64,000 nucleotides of DNA from Nilaparvata lugens (GCF_014356525.2 NC_052515.1:25346065-25410064), one strand, 5' to 3'. Counted from the stretch's first letter, positions 42,126 to 55,460 are shown. The notes: generated by a model from the sequence alone, not told the origin. Translations and numbers: made by a program.

Positions 42126-42382
42126 GATTCACACCATGTATCCATTTGTAGACTATTTGCTTGAGATGGCTTATTTTATTATTTTCGGGATTTTTTATAA
42201 ATTCTGGTAGCTTAGGGAAAAGCATTGGGATTGATCGATTAAATGATTTAATTTGAATCAAGTTTTATCCAGAGGTTGGAAGAGAGGTCGAAAATTGAAA
42301 ATTGTAAACGCTTATACGGGAGTGAATGTAAGAGAAAAAATAAAGTTTCATGATGGAGTGAGTATAAAAAAAATAAAAAGAT
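42126..42382. other. Unassigned AT-rich spacer
   Basis: Nothing recognised. Confidence 0.4.
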
Positions 42383-42450
42383 GAAGAAGAAGAAGAAGAA
42401 GAAGAAGAAGAAGAAGAAGAAGAAGAAGAGAAGAAGAAGAAGAGAAGAAG

Positions 42451-42481
<31 letters not shown>
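42383..42481. repeat. (GAA)n microsatellite
   Basis: About 100 bp of GAAGAAGAA with two phase slips. Source of poly-Ser and poly-Phe frames up to 228 codons. Confidence 0.95.
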
Positions 42482-42482
<1 letters not shown>

Positions 42483-43060
42483 GAAGTGGAAGAAGAAAAA
42501 AGTGAAAGAAAAAGAGGAGAAATAAATTCATTGTAAAAGCTAGTGGAGATCGGAAAACCGGGGGATGATAAATGATGACACTGAAAAACAATTTCGCTTA
42601 TTTTGAGTGCAGTGGCCAGTACCATGAAAAGGAGGCACACGAGAGAGAGAGAGTGAGAAGAGAAAGAGAGGAAGAGAGAGAGAGGAAAACAAAAAGAGTG
42701 AGAAAGATTGGTAGAGTGAGAGTGAATTATGATTAAGAGAAAGAACCCTTGGAAATGGAATCGAATAATTATAATTAATCGGTGGCTGTGAGGGTTTAGC
42801 GGAAACCGAGGTTGATGAGGGAAACCCTTTCCCCTCCCAAACCCCCAATTTCCCCATTTTTCCACCACACTGAGCGGTGGCGCGATACAAATTATTATCT
42901 TTGAAATTTTCCGACTTTTCCCGACAGTAATCATGTTTTCTCAGTCCCGTCACATAATTGATATTCGACAGAAATGGCTTTTTCCAGTATTAATTATTAT
43001 CACCCACTCATCCATTCAGAACGGGTTTCGATGGCAGATATCATTTGTATCAATCTTTTT
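42482..43060. other. Unassigned stretch
   Basis: GAGAGA-rich at 42,640-42,720, GC-richer at 42,785-42,890. No gene recognised. Confidence 0.35.
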
Positions 43061-44213
43061 CTTGTTGTTATGACGCTTCATAACACAGCTGGTTGGGTAC
43101 TTTACAGGAAATTTTCATTTTTATTTTTCCAGATGGTGTCTAGTGCTGCACTATAGAGGAGAGGTGGCATAGATAATTTATTCATGCTATGTTTTCTCTA
43201 TGACTGTACTTAAAAGCTCTCTTTTTACTTTCCTTGCCCTATTACCAAAGGTAAGGAAAGTATTGCTTTCCGAAAAAAATTACCCCCAATTTCTATATTT
43301 CTATATGTTTCAAGGTCCCCTGAGTCCAAAAAAGTGGTTTTAGGGTATTGGGTATTGGTGTGGTGTGTGTGTGTGTGTATGTGCGTCTGTGTACACGATA
43401 TCTCATCTCCCTTTTAACGGAATGACTTGAAATTTGGAACGTAAGGTCCTTACAATATAAGGATCCGACAGGAACGATTTCGATCAAATGCAATCCAAGA
43501 TGGCGGCTAAAATGGTGAAAATGTTGTCAAAAACAGGGTTTTTTTGCTATTTTCTCGAAAACGGCTCCAACGATTTTGATCAAATTCATACCTGAAATAG
43601 TCATTGATAAGTTCTATCAACTGCAACAATTCTCATATCTGTAAAAATTTTAGGAGCTCCACCCCATCTATGCAAAGTTCGATTTCAGATTCCCAATTAT
43701 CAGGCTTCATATAAAATTTAAACAAAAAATTTTGAAAGGAAAAGATTGAGCATGAAAATCTCTACAATAAATGTTCAGTAACATTTTCACCTAAAATTGA
43801 AAATAAGCACAAAATTCTAGAAAATGTTATTATTTCAATTGCAAAATGTTGGCAACTGTTGATTCTATTAAATGATTCACTATGAAGAGATAGCTGACCT
43901 CGTATGTCTCCAGCGTTATTGTCCTGTCACCAGCTGGCTCAGATCTTTGTTTAAAAGTAGACTTGAGATGCGCGTGCACACTAGCGTCAGGTGATCAATT
44001 TTCATAACGGCAAGGAAAGTTGTGTGATGGCGCCACACCAGATTTTTTCTTGTTGTTATGACGCTTCATAGCACAGCTGGTTGGGTACTTTACAGGAAAT
44101 TTTCATTTTTATTTTTCCAGATGGTGTCTAGTGCTGCACCATAGAGAAGAGGTAGGATAGATAATTTATTCATGCTATGTTTTCTCTATGACTGTACTTT
44201 AAATCTCTCTTTT
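43061..44213. repeat. 166-bp direct repeats flanking a family A element
   Basis: 43,061-43,226 and 44,049-44,213 both begin CTTGTTGTTATGACGCTTCA and contain TTTACAGGAAATTTTCATTT and CATGCTATGTTTTCTCTATG. They differ at about 7 positions. The family A copy fills exactly the space between them, apart from a T run. Confidence 0.85.
43227..44043 (+). mobile_element. Family A repeat, nearly full copy
   Basis: Starts ACTTTCCTTGCCCTATTACC and ends GCGCCACACCAGAT. The first 40 bp fold on themselves (TACTTTCCTT/AAGGAAAGTA), and GGCAAGGAAAG near 44,010 is an inverted copy of the start. It includes a short GT run (43,360-43,380). No frame. Insertion in T runs. Confidence 0.8.
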
Positions 44214-44951
44214 CATTTTACCTTCAGGCTATCTTCATTATAAAGTTCGCAGCCCTTTTTCCATGGATAATTGAAGCCTTAAATCATTTTAAACCTCAGT
44301 AATTAGAGAGTGTCCTGGTTGGAGAACTTGCTCAAAATGATATTCAGTCAACTGTTCTATTGAAACCTCCGTTGAAATCAACTTACAATATGAATATAGA
44401 TTTTCACATCATGATTCTCTTCTAGATTCTTCTATTGACTATAGTACTTGATGCCACTGATATTCTGTCAAAATTTTTATCTAAATCACCGTTGGAGAAT
44501 CTATTGACAATATATTATATACAGGCTTTCACATTATTTTGTCCTCTAGATTATAGACTGTAACAGACATAATATTGAGCACGTTTCCTTTTTCGCCCCA
44601 TTAAGGATAAAGGAGTGAAGCTTATTGTCCACACAACTCGATCTTTATGAAGGTTTGAAGAAAAATTATTGAAAATTTGATGTTGATTGATGAAAGCATT
44701 ACTCATCGTCAAAATTACACACAAACGGACAAGGACTTGAGCCTTGTGTCAAAAGTGGGAAGTCGCTCCTTCGCTCGTTCGAGTAGATTTGCTCATGAAG
44801 AGATAATAATTCTTGTTCCTATGGATATGAAATAGATATAAAGTATGATTCCCATGAATATAGAATAGTTTGAAAGTATAACAAATGATTTTCATGAAAA
44901 TAAGAAAGTTTGGAAATACTACATGAATGTAAAATAGTTTGAGAATATCAC
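44214..44951. other. Unassigned stretch with weak internal repeats
   Basis: 44,335-44,530 has two related blocks (GAAACCTCCGTTGAAATC and AAATCACCGTTGGAGAATC). 44,820-44,945 has ATGAATATAGAATAGTTTGA units. No gene recognised. Confidence 0.4.
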
Positions 44952-45233
44952 CATAGAGAAACAATAGCATAAGTAGATATCCCATGGTATAGTGCGTTTT
45001 TGTCGCAACTTTTACTGTTATCTCAAGCTGATAGTCCACGTATTTCTTTCCCAAAAAGGTGTGTGACGCTGGTAGTCTCTCATATTGTGCCGTTCCTACA
45101 CTCTCACCCCAACAAAACAGTAAAAATCGACAATAATCAACAGTAATTGGCTTGGGATAACAGTAAAAGTTGCAACATAAACGCCCTATACCATGAGATA
45201 TCTACTCACGCTATTGTTTCTCTATGATATCAC
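44945..45233. mobile_element. M2 MITE with 70-bp terminal inverted repeats
   Basis: Element 44,952-45,226, flanked by ATATCAC on both sides (44,945-44,951 and 45,227-45,233). Ends CATAGAGAAACAATAGC... and ...GCTATTGTTTCTCTATG; pairing continues through GATATCCCATGGTATA and AACTTTTACTGTTATC. The start of another copy is cut by the window end at 63,963. Confidence 0.8.
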
Positions 45234-45589
45234 ATAGAAGTTTTTACAGCTGTGCTTCTAGTGGAGAAGATTGTTTTAATTTTCGGAACAAAATATTTCA
45301 AATTAATATTTATTTTACAGTTTTGATTGCTAAGGTAGATGGAATTTTTTTATTATAAATTCGGATCATAATCTTTCTAAATTCAAAATTAATTGTTTCA
45401 AGTGTTTGGTGAGAAAATCAGACAAAATGTTATAAAGTGATGAAAACATAACCTATTTTCTGGACTATTATAATGAATCAAAATTCGGGGGAGGAACAGT
45501 TTAGGGCTGTGCCTGTTGATCCTCCCCAAATCATTCTACATAATAATTTTGTATCATTGAATCAATAAAATAAAAATAATAATGACTTC
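45234..45589. other. Unassigned AT-rich stretch
   Basis: Around 45,405-45,535 are phrases similar to family B interiors (GGGGAGGAACAGTTTAGGGC). No gene recognised. Confidence 0.35.
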
Positions 45590-45900
45590 ATGAATACAAA
45601 ATAGTTTGAAAGTATCACCTGATTTCCTTCTCGCGAGAGAAATAGGAAAGTGAGTGAGAGAGAAAGTCTGAGAGACAGACAGAGGGAAATATATATTTAT
45701 TTCTCATGGATATGAAATACTTTGAAAGTAACGCATGATTCTCATGAATATAGAATAGTTTGGAAGTATCAAATGATTTTCATCAATATAGATAAGTTTG
45801 AAAGTATTACCTGATCCTATTCTCGTGAGAGAAAAAGAGAAAATGAGTGAGAGAGATTGTGAGAGTGAAAGTCAGCGAGACAGACAGAGGGAAATAGATT
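45590..45900. repeat. Two-level direct repeat (ATAGAATAGTTTGAAAGTAT)
   Basis: Short unit of about 40 bp, CATGAATATAGAATAGTTTG, four times. The larger block with CTCGCGAGAGAAA...GACAGACAGAGGGAAATA occurs at 45,632-45,692 and 45,822-45,892. Confidence 0.7.
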
Positions 45901-46620
45901 TTGTTGCGAGAATGAAATATGGGAGGAGAAAATCAAACCGTACCGATAAGTTGAGGTTTGCACAGTTGAAACTCCAACATCCGTTGGTTGAACAGCGGGA
46001 AGGATCCCAGTTTTGTTTATGTTTTGGGTTTCAGCATCTGAAGGTCGCGCTCAATATCAGTCAATAGAAAGGTCAGAGAGAGTAATCTCGCTCAGCTTGC
46101 CTCGGAAATATAATAAAATAAATGGAGAAAGTCTCAGACTCTGTTTCAGATTGGGCCCTCAAATCATATTGAGGATAGAAGTTTGTCTTCTCGATCAGAA
46201 AGCCGATAAGTCTCGGAGATGGAACTTTGTTTTTGAGAGAGATCTCTGTTGTAGAGAAAAATATATAGAGATGATACTTAGCTGGCTTCATTTGGAAGAG
46301 TCCCAAGTTTGAAGTGTGGAGACGTTGTTAGTGCTGCTTTTTCTTACAGCATTATTATCGAATATGAACGAGGGATATTCTACTCCGTTGTTGCAAAACT
46401 ATGACAAGTATTCGGTAGAAGTTTGTTAGCTTTGGGACCGCTTTATACTGAAGTTTGCTACCTTATTACGACGAGACATTCTAATATTAATAGTGAGTCG
46501 TGAAATATGCTGTGGAGGATAGTGATCCTTGCCTTAGGATCAAAAAACATGGAGCGGCGAACGTAGATGGTAGCAGACAAGGTAGATGAGGATATTGGAA
46601 TGTTGACAATGATGCATGAT
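45901..46620. other. Unassigned stretch
   Basis: Frames of 77-99 codons at 45,798-46,312 overlap on both strands; no domain recognised. Confidence 0.35.
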
Positions 46621-46790
46621 AAATGAAAAAGACTAAGAAATTGTCAAAAAACCACAGATTTATTGATACTTAGAAATAAGGGTGTACTTTCTAGTATCAA
46701 TAAATCTGTGGCTTTTTTAAAAATTCGTTAGTCTTTCTTATTTAATATGGATAATTACCACAATATCAACTCCACAGCTACACAAAAAAT
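46621..46790. mobile_element. M1 inverted-repeat element, short copy
   Basis: AGACTAAGAAATTGTC...CCACAGATTTATTGATACTT pairs with AGTATCAATAAATCTGTGG...TTAGTCTTTCTT. Loop of a few tens of bases near 46,685. The outer part GGATAATTACCACAATATCA is shared with 38,185. Confidence 0.75.
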
Positions 46791-47149
46791 AATGCATGTA
46801 TTTCTAGATATTGATCGCTATCATCAATCCTATTGTCTTTCAGTTTGTATTGTCAGTTTAATAGAGATTAAAAATGGTGTGAGGCCAGAAAACTATAATA
46901 ATGAACATTTTGAAGGTTTTGTCGATATGAAATCGTTTTCATTCAATATGGATATCTACCATGTCAAATTCACAACACCCCAGAAAGTATCCAAATGTCT
47001 CTACTTCCTTCTACCTTTACACTACCTTCTACTCTACCTTTACACTCCACTATATTCTGACACATGTCAATTCATACATTATTTTCAACACATCTTACTA
47101 CTTTCTTCGATACCCTCTACCTTTGTGGCTCAACTATAATATGTAGACC
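46791..47149. other. Unassigned stretch
   Basis: The 130-codon frame 46,747-47,139 starts inside the M1 arm and has no domain. Confidence 0.35.
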
Positions 47150-47290
47150 CTTAGTGCCGTTTGCACATTGAACGCTTGAATTTAATCAACTGGTGGTTCA
47201 ATTGAACCAAATTATAGCAAACGAAACTTAACATTGATTCAATCAAGTTTAAGCTGAGACACCGTTTTAAACTGTGCAAACAGCCCTAAG
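47150..47290. mobile_element. Small MITE (GCCGTTTGCACA ends)
   Basis: Ends CTTAGTGCCGTTTGCACA and TGTGCAAACAGCCCTAAG, 141 bp, with further inverted pairing inside. Possible TTA/TAA target bases. Confidence 0.65.
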
Positions 47291-47379
47291 AAAATCAACT
47301 TATTTTTTGGATATTGTATGATTTATTGTGTTGAGTGTATGTTTTATTGTGTTGAGTTAATGTTATTGTTACAAAAAAA

Positions 47380-48276
47380 TATCGGGGCACAGAGCTTTGC
47401 TCGTTATTCATTTATTCATAAACATAACACTATTCTTTAAAATAATTGGGGAAGGACTCAGCCCAAAACTGTTTCTTCTCCGAATAATATTTTGATTTAT
47501 ACACTATAAAGTCCAGTAGTTTCTGTTCCATACACTTGAATTCACGTCCAATTTTCAGTCCAAACATTTGAAAACAGAAAAGTTCCAATTTAGATTGTTT
47601 ACAAATCAAATTGAATAAGAAAATAACACTCACTTATGAATTGAAACTGTAAAATAATGATTAACTTTGAAAATTCTGATATACTTTAATTTAGAATGAT
47701 ATACCATGTTATGTCAACAAATCAGATATTTTTATCGAGAGCCCCCCATAAGCTGAGTGCATCTGCTGAAAAATGTTTTATGGTTGAAGGATTAAAAGAA
47801 ATTTAACTTTTTTGATAAATTTGGAGTCATTGCAAAAATATGTTTTTATTTCAAATATAATTATTATTTTTGATCAATTATGGATAATTTTACCTCTCAA
47901 ACCTTTGAGGTTTCTTTATCTTTTAGGTCGTGTTTATATTTTACAGCTGATTATACGTCAGTTTATTAATTTCGTGGATGAGATATTTTGATTTTCCACA
48001 GACGCACTCGCTCACTCACTTTTTTATCATCCACAGCTGTTTTTCAAGGGTGAAATATCCTTTTAATGTCCTTCAGCGTGTTTTCCCAGGGATGAGACCT
48101 AGTGCAATCGAATTTTTATATGATAAACCTACTATGTTTCAAATTTCGTGAAAATCGTTAGACCCGTTTTCGAGATCCGTTGGACATAAATAATCATATA
48201 AATAACCCAAATATAACCATATTAATAAACAATATATAAATATATACAGAAATTGCTCGCTTAATATAATAGGATA
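47380..48276 (+). mobile_element. Family B repeat, copy 2
   Basis: TATCGGGGCACAGAGCTTTG to TTAATATAATAGGATA. It contains CCTTCAGCGTGTTTTCCCAG, as at 8,999 and 54,300. Confidence 0.7.
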
Positions 48277-49456
48277 ACACGTTATTTGTGATAAGTGTAC
48301 GAGTAAAACTTGCCGCTGATTACAATTTCTGCCATTGGCTCAAACTGAGATAAATCGTTGAAATAGAGTTGGCAGTAAGATAAGGTTTGAGATAAAACTG
48401 TTGAGAGCTCACAGGGCGCAAAATTACTGGAACTGCTCAGAAATCTCAGAAGCCATTCATTCATTTTCCTTACAACTGCCATCATTAGCTAGGAGGTTGA
48501 CCTGGAATGTAGCTTCTCAGTTACAGAGAGACCGCTCCTTCAAGATAACACCATCTCAACCCTGCTTTATCTCCTTCTATCATTTGATCTCATCTCTCCT
48601 CCATCTCTTTCTATCACAGTTTTTTTTCCTCTAACTGCTACTCTTTCTTTCATTCATTTCGAACATTTCTTGGGATTTGACTTCTCAATCTATTCTTGTA
48701 TACAACCTTTCTCACGTTTCTCAAGAAGATAAAATCAAGAAGAATCTCAAAAATTATAGTTCTCATGAAATTTGATATTTTTCCCCGTTGTCTACCAACA
48801 GTTCATCTGCAGTAGCTTTCGAGTAATTTATACAATATTCAGATAAGTTGATGAACGGGAAGTGAGTTACTATTTTCCATAATAGTAAAAATCATCACGA
48901 ACTGCGATTATTAATTCACTTGAAGTTTGTTAAATTGAAGACTAGCAGTCTAAATAGACTTATAGCCTCTAATTTATCGAATTTCAAGTGAAATACAGAA
49001 TCTCCAAATCAAGTTTTAATACCTTTTGAGTGACTACCTTCGCTACTCCATTATGTTTTGACACAAGAGAGAATCATGATAACTATCTGGATTCCAGCAG
49101 TACAACAATACAATTTGATCAGCACATTACAATACAATAATTACATTGAAGATTCAACTAGAAAAAATATACGAAACGTCACAAACAAAACTAACACTTT
49201 ATACAATTTTAGGTTAGATTATTCTATGATATTTTTTGGGTATGGATGATGCTCACATGAGCTCCAGACTTGTGCGTGGGTAATGAGAGACGGATGATTG
49301 TAGATCAAGTGGAGATCATGCATGCTATTTAAAGGAGTGGCTCAACAATATTTTATTGTTCGACTGAGTCACTGTCAATATTGTTGTCACGAAACGATGG
49401 TCCTGTACCAAATAAAACTGTAGAATTTGATGATATATGTGTGTGTTTTTTTTATT
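48277..49456. other. Unassigned stretch
   Basis: Overlapping frames 48,282-48,485 (-) and 48,401-48,634 (+) have no domain. GATGATGCTCACATGAGCTC near 49,244 also occurs at 36,643, so a dispersed repeat is likely. Confidence 0.35.
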
Positions 49457-50592
<1,136 letters not shown>

Positions 50593-51212
50593 TTTTTTAT
50601 AATAGTTGTTATAATAATAAGTTAATTTCTAAGCTTTGTTACTCATTGCTAGCCTCAATTAACAGAACAATCCAACGTGATTAACATCCTTAATGTCATT
50701 AACGTGATTGAAATGAGGTCAAATAATTATGAACTATCAAACACTCTATTTATGCAAGAGCAAAGATTGATCACTCTATGCAACCACGAACTAATAGAAT
50801 ATTAACGAACGTAGAAAATAAATGGAGCCCATGCTGAATGAGTAAAATAAGAGTCTTTCCTTGGAGCTACTAACTCTCTCAGTCTTATTGATAGGGTTTG
50901 AACGGCTAGGTGAACTACTGGTTTCTGGTGGAGAGGGTAAGGGTTGTGTGATTGAGGGTGCGGGGATGGTAGGGGTTTAGATTGGCGGTCATGGGGGGTT
51001 TAGATCGGTGGGTAGGGGGGCAGCTGAACGAGGCTATCAATCTGGACCAATGGCAGCCACTCTTTGATTCATTGCCCAATATCCTTTAAGATGAGTCTCA
51101 TTCGGTGTGGTTGGCCTGATTCCTCAACAAATACGATGAGGTTTGAGATTTCTAGTTGAAGAATAGACTCCTGAATTATTCTTGTTGTACAGACGTGTTG
51201 AGTTCGAGAGAA
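50593..51212. other. Unassigned stretch
   Basis: A GC-richer patch at 50,930-51,060 (GGGGATGG, GGGGGGTTTAG). No gene recognised. Confidence 0.35.
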
Positions 51213-51501
51213 GATTGATTGATTGATTGAGTACTTTATTTATGTAGATTACAATATATACTGGCTTATACACTTATATACAATAGCTTACAATACAGCA
51301 CAATTATAGATGGATTAACAAAATATAAACTAAGAAATTAATTATTGAGCTGTATAATATGATATGGAAAACAGCAATTTGTGATAACTATAGATAAAAT
51401 AAATAATATTGTTATGCATCTACATAAATTGGCGGAGCTCTGGACATATGTCCATTCTTCGGAAAGAATATTCGAAGTATCCTTCCCACTAACTCTCTAC
51501 C
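51213..51501 (-). repeat. LT1 LINE 3' end, copy 3 (uninterrupted)
   Basis: Starts with (TGAT)n at 51,213 and ends CCACTAACTCTCTAC at 51,501. Serves as the empty-site reference for the insertion at 39,327. Confidence 0.8.
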
Positions 51502-51569
51502 AAAAGAAAGAGAAGACTGAGAGAGTAAATTGATTAGTAAGGAATTCAATAGAATACTTCATCAAAGAG

Positions 51570-52050
51570 TGTTAAGTTGGAGGAAAACATTGATACCCGA
51601 CCACAATAGTTAGAAATAGAAATAGAAAAAGTCTTCATTCATCAGATATAGGGAATACATTAGAACAGTGTAAATAAAGTACAATATAAATATGAATAAC
51701 TAGGCTAGCCTAGTATATATAGACAAAAACGTTTCGTCAAAAATCAATGTCAAACTCTTGAAAAGAATACAGCGATAATTTGACCAGATATTCCTTCCAA
51801 TTCTTTGCAAACATTCTTGGATCTTCTAATATTTTGAGACTGCTTGGTAACTTTACAAAGCACTTCTTACCTCTGCATTTATGGTTTTTTCCGTAAAAAG
51901 ATCTAATCTGTAAGAGGAATATAATTAAGTTGAATTTTCTCTCTAGCTTTTACTGATCTGTTTATCTTTGAACTTATTTGTAACCTAATTTGTTATCAAT
52001 CAGTGTAGTGTTGAGTTGGAGGAAAAACATTGATACCCGACCACAATAGA
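51570..52050. repeat. 40-bp direct repeats around a LINE fragment
   Basis: GTTGGAGGAAAACATTGATA then CCCGACCACAATAG at 51,574-51,608, and again at 52,014-52,050 with one extra A. The left copy ends exactly at the LINE tail. Confidence 0.75.
51609..51907 (-). pseudogene. LINE ORF2 C-terminal fragment with 3' end
   Basis: On the - strand an open frame from about 51,904 to a TGA at 51,737-51,739 reads ...GKKCFVKLPSSLKILEDPRM, then WKEYLVKLSLYSFQEF, typical of the last residues of many LINE proteins. A 3' untranslated part follows, ending in TTTCTATTTCTATTTCTAA at 51,609. The fragment is 5'-truncated; no catalytic motif remains. Confidence 0.75.
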
Positions 52051-52572
52051 TGAGAGGGTTATAATTTAGCTGAATATACTCTCTCTAGCCTCTACTGATT
52101 AGTCATTAAATATCTTACGAATTGATTCATTGATTCATAACCTTCTAATGATTGTAAGTAATCGATACACTGGATTGGAATAATGACTCAAATGGCTCAT
52201 TGGAGTAATCACGCACTCGCTTACATGTCTTTATCCTCATAATTTATCATGTACACAACCCAATTTCAAACTTTGAATTATATCATAAACTATCATAGCT
52301 AACCATAACACCAAGGGATAATTTATAGAATAAATTTGTTCCAATCATTAAATTAGAATCAATTAATTTAAATCAATGAAAATAGGCCTAAGACCATCCT
52401 CAAATTAGAAATCGTTATGTAAAATTGCAAGTTAATCAGTTTAGTAGTTCAGACGAGGTGATGCGTCATAAGTGTATTTCCTATCCCGTACGAGTGTAAG
52501 CAATACCTACTATTACTTAATAATGAACTAATAAATAAAATAAAAAGAACTATGATTGGAATTATTTTCAAC
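51908..52572. other. Unassigned stretch with a diverged 155-bp duplication
   Basis: AAGAGGAATATAATTAAGTT...CTCTCTAGC...TACTGAT recurs about 150 bp on (GAGAGGGTTATAATTTAGCT). The repeat piece AAAATAGGCCTAAGACCATC at 52,380 is shared with 26,692. Confidence 0.45.
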
Positions 52573-53150
52573 TAGCTGACCCGGCAAACTTCGTAACGCC
52601 AAATAGTTAATGGATCTCATGACAAACTTTAGCTGGATGCACACCTGAGGAGGCGCGATGCGGCATTTTGCATCCAGGTGCTTCTTGCTTATTGGTTTTG
52701 AATAGCAGATGCCATTATTCATATTATTCCAATTATTAATTTTAATGGATTTTATTCATATAAATAATTTTCCAAATGCAAAATAAATGGTAACACATAG
52801 AATATTCATTTTGTTTTTAATCGGGGCGTTTGGAATAAAATACATGTGCGGTTATAGAGCAGCACACACTCTTGTCTACTATCTACAGACTGCTGTTGGA
52901 TGACGCAATGATTATAACAGCTGATTTTTATTTCTGTTTGTAGCCAGCTCACAAATCTTCTCCCATAAGGATTACATGTGAACTTTGAAGGACCGTAGGA
53001 AAAAGTCCTGAAGTCGGATTATAAATTTGATAGGCCATAAACCTGGTCCTGAACATAACGAACACAACTGAAGGAATCATCAAATTCTGTGCACACATAA
53101 AAAAGTTATTGAGTGTCAAAATTTGAGGCTCGATTTTTATTTATAGATAT
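52573..53150 (+). repeat. Dispersed CTAGCTGACCCGG repeat
   Basis: Begins CTAGCTGACCCGGCAAACTT and ends ...GGCTCGATTTTTATTTATAG then AT. An inverted pair GGATGCACACCTGAGG / TTGCATCCAGGTGC lies at 52,635-52,682. The head resembles a repeat type widespread in insects (memory, not checked). Confidence 0.55.
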
Positions 53151-54060
53151 TTAAGATTGCAGTCGTTTGGCATGGATTTTGTTTAATTTGAAATCAACTG
53201 ATTATGTTTGATCATTATCTAGTTTATGGTATTAAACTTCAAAATTCAAAGCGGATTTTCTCTTTCAACACCCAATTTGTACGTTGAACTTCATTCGTTG
53301 GAAGTGAAGTATTCGAAAACTACAAGCTTTGCTTCCAAGCTACCAAGAGTAGCAGTGAAAGTTATATGGAATCACAATTCAGATTCGAATCCAACAGTTG
53401 ATTTCACACCCCTATTGTTGTCAGTAAACATCACGCGTTTCAAAAACAGTACAGCAATCAATCTGTCAGTCTGATCAAACTCCAACCAAAATTCTAGCAA
53501 CAGTTAATTGTTTTTCTTGTTCTGTAGTTGACAGAAATTAATAACAACGATTTCAACTTTACTTTTGAATTTCAATAGAACTGAAATGGTTGCACGTGAC
53601 AGGTGGTGGCAACTTCTGAAGGCAATTTCAGAATGTCGTCATCATGTTCAAAGAACTGTTACCGATAATTATTATTTGTCGCGTAAACTTTTGTTGTCGA
53701 TATCGACCTACTTTTGAAATGTGTGTTGCTTTTCATCAGGAATGTAATTAAACTTGGAGTTCTCGTAGAACTCCTCGTTTGAGTTACAGAACTCACAGAT
53801 GTGATTGGATTCCCGTATAGATAAAAGAGAGTCTCTGTGAAATATAAATTTGATATGTATTCCTCCACTTTTGATTTTATTCTTGAAGCTATATTTGAAT
53901 AGATACTTGCTACAGCAGTTCACATACTATATTTTAGAATATACTACATTACATAGTGGACGAATAAGTTGAGCGATTCAAAACTTCATTTGATACTAGA
54001 TTTGATTGTAGACCATTTTTTGTGCACTTTATTATTATATTTATTCTATTTATCATTTAA
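53151..54060. other. Unassigned stretch
   Basis: The 82-codon frame at 53,226-53,474 shows no domain and has no promoter or splice context. Confidence 0.35.
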
Positions 54061-54481
54061 TATCGGGGCTCCGAACTTTACTCGTTATTCTTATTTATCA
54101 ATAAACAGAACACAATTCTTTTAAATGATCGTGTTTATGTTCTACAGCTGGCTTTACGTCAGTTTATTAATTTCGGGGATGAAATATTTTGATTTTCCAC
54201 AGATGCACTCGCTCACTCACTTGTTCATTATCCACAGCCACAGACGACGAAAGTCTCAGCTGTTTCTCCAAGGATGAATTATCTATCCTTTTAATGTCGA
54301 TCAGCGAGTTTTCCCAGGGATGAGAGCTAGTACAATCGAATTTTTATATCATAAACCTACTATGTTCGAAATTTCGTGAAAATCGTTAGAGCCGTGTTCG
54401 AGATACAGTGAAATACAAACATCTAAGCATCTAAACATCTAAACATATAAACAGAAATTGCTCGTTTAATAGCATAGGATA
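54061..54481 (+). mobile_element. Family B repeat, copy 3 (short)
   Basis: TATCGGGGCTCCGAACTTTA to GCTCGTTTAATAGCATAGGAT. It lacks about 300-470 bp of interior relative to the other two. Confidence 0.7.
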
Positions 54482-55292
54482 AATTGTTATATACAATATA
54501 ATTCTCAACTATGGATGATTGGGGAAGGAACAACAGGCTTAAAGCCCAAAACTGTTCCTTTCCCAAATTTAGATAGAAATTGTCCATAAATAGGTTATGT
54601 TTCCACTTCATGATTTTTGTCCAATTTGAGTCCAAAATATATTATTATAAACTAGGAATTTCGAATTCAGAAAAGTTGAAAACCAAACTAAAAAAGAATA
54701 CTTCACTAAATCATCACTGATAACTGGGAAATACTGTATTAATAATTGAATATATTAAAACTTGAAAAGAAATTCAAACTTATATTGAGGTGGCCCCTCT
54801 ATATTTGCGAGTATCATCTCTTCTACAGGTCGAACGTTTGGTTCATCTAATATTAAGTGTAGTTTGAGAAAGTTATCAGTTGAAGATTCATCAAAATTTT
54901 TTCAATCAGGCAACAGTCATTACGTGCATAAAATATTACTTATAATCACAATATTTCATAGTCCTTGTTCTGAATTCTGATCATAGTTCACTTAAAAGTT
55001 TCAAGTCATGCCGAGGGAAAACTGATAGAGAATTCAAATATGAGAATAATGTTCCGATTTTCGGGAAAAAGTGTCAGGATTTCCAAAAAATATTGTCGAT
55101 TTTTGGAAAAAAATCATGTTACAGATCATGACTTCCAGCAGACAATAAATTTCAAATGCATTCCTCCTCTATTGTCAATTTTAATCTCCACTTGACAAGG
55201 GATATTATCAACGTCCTTGTCATTGTCATAATGATTGATAAAGTAACAAGAAATTAATGAAGATCATGATCATAAATTTGTGTTAAACCCCG
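54482..55292. other. Unassigned AT-rich stretch
   Basis: Begins with a family-B-like phrase (GATTGGGGAAGGAACAACAG). No gene recognised. Confidence 0.35.
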
Positions 55293-55460
55293 CACACACA
55301 CACATCGATTTTTGTTCGTACGGTATTTTGCTGTCCTTATAAATTTTATTAGGTTGAAAAGGTGATTTCAAACAGATAATGTTGGTCAAGTTCCGTTTAA
55401 TCTGATAGAATTCATAAGGACAGCAAAATATCGTACGAACAAAAATCGATGTGTGTGTGC
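55293..55460. mobile_element. MITE with CACACACATCGATTTTTGTT ends
   Basis: CACACACATCGATTTTTGTT...GCTGTCCTTATAAATTTTAT pairs with GAATTCATAAGGACAGC...AACAAAAATCGATGTGTGTG. Arms of about 55 bp, 168 bp in total. Confidence 0.8.

Noticed and set aside
42248..42934. 228-codon - strand frame
   Set aside because: Spans the (GAA)n tract and GA-rich flank; no domain.
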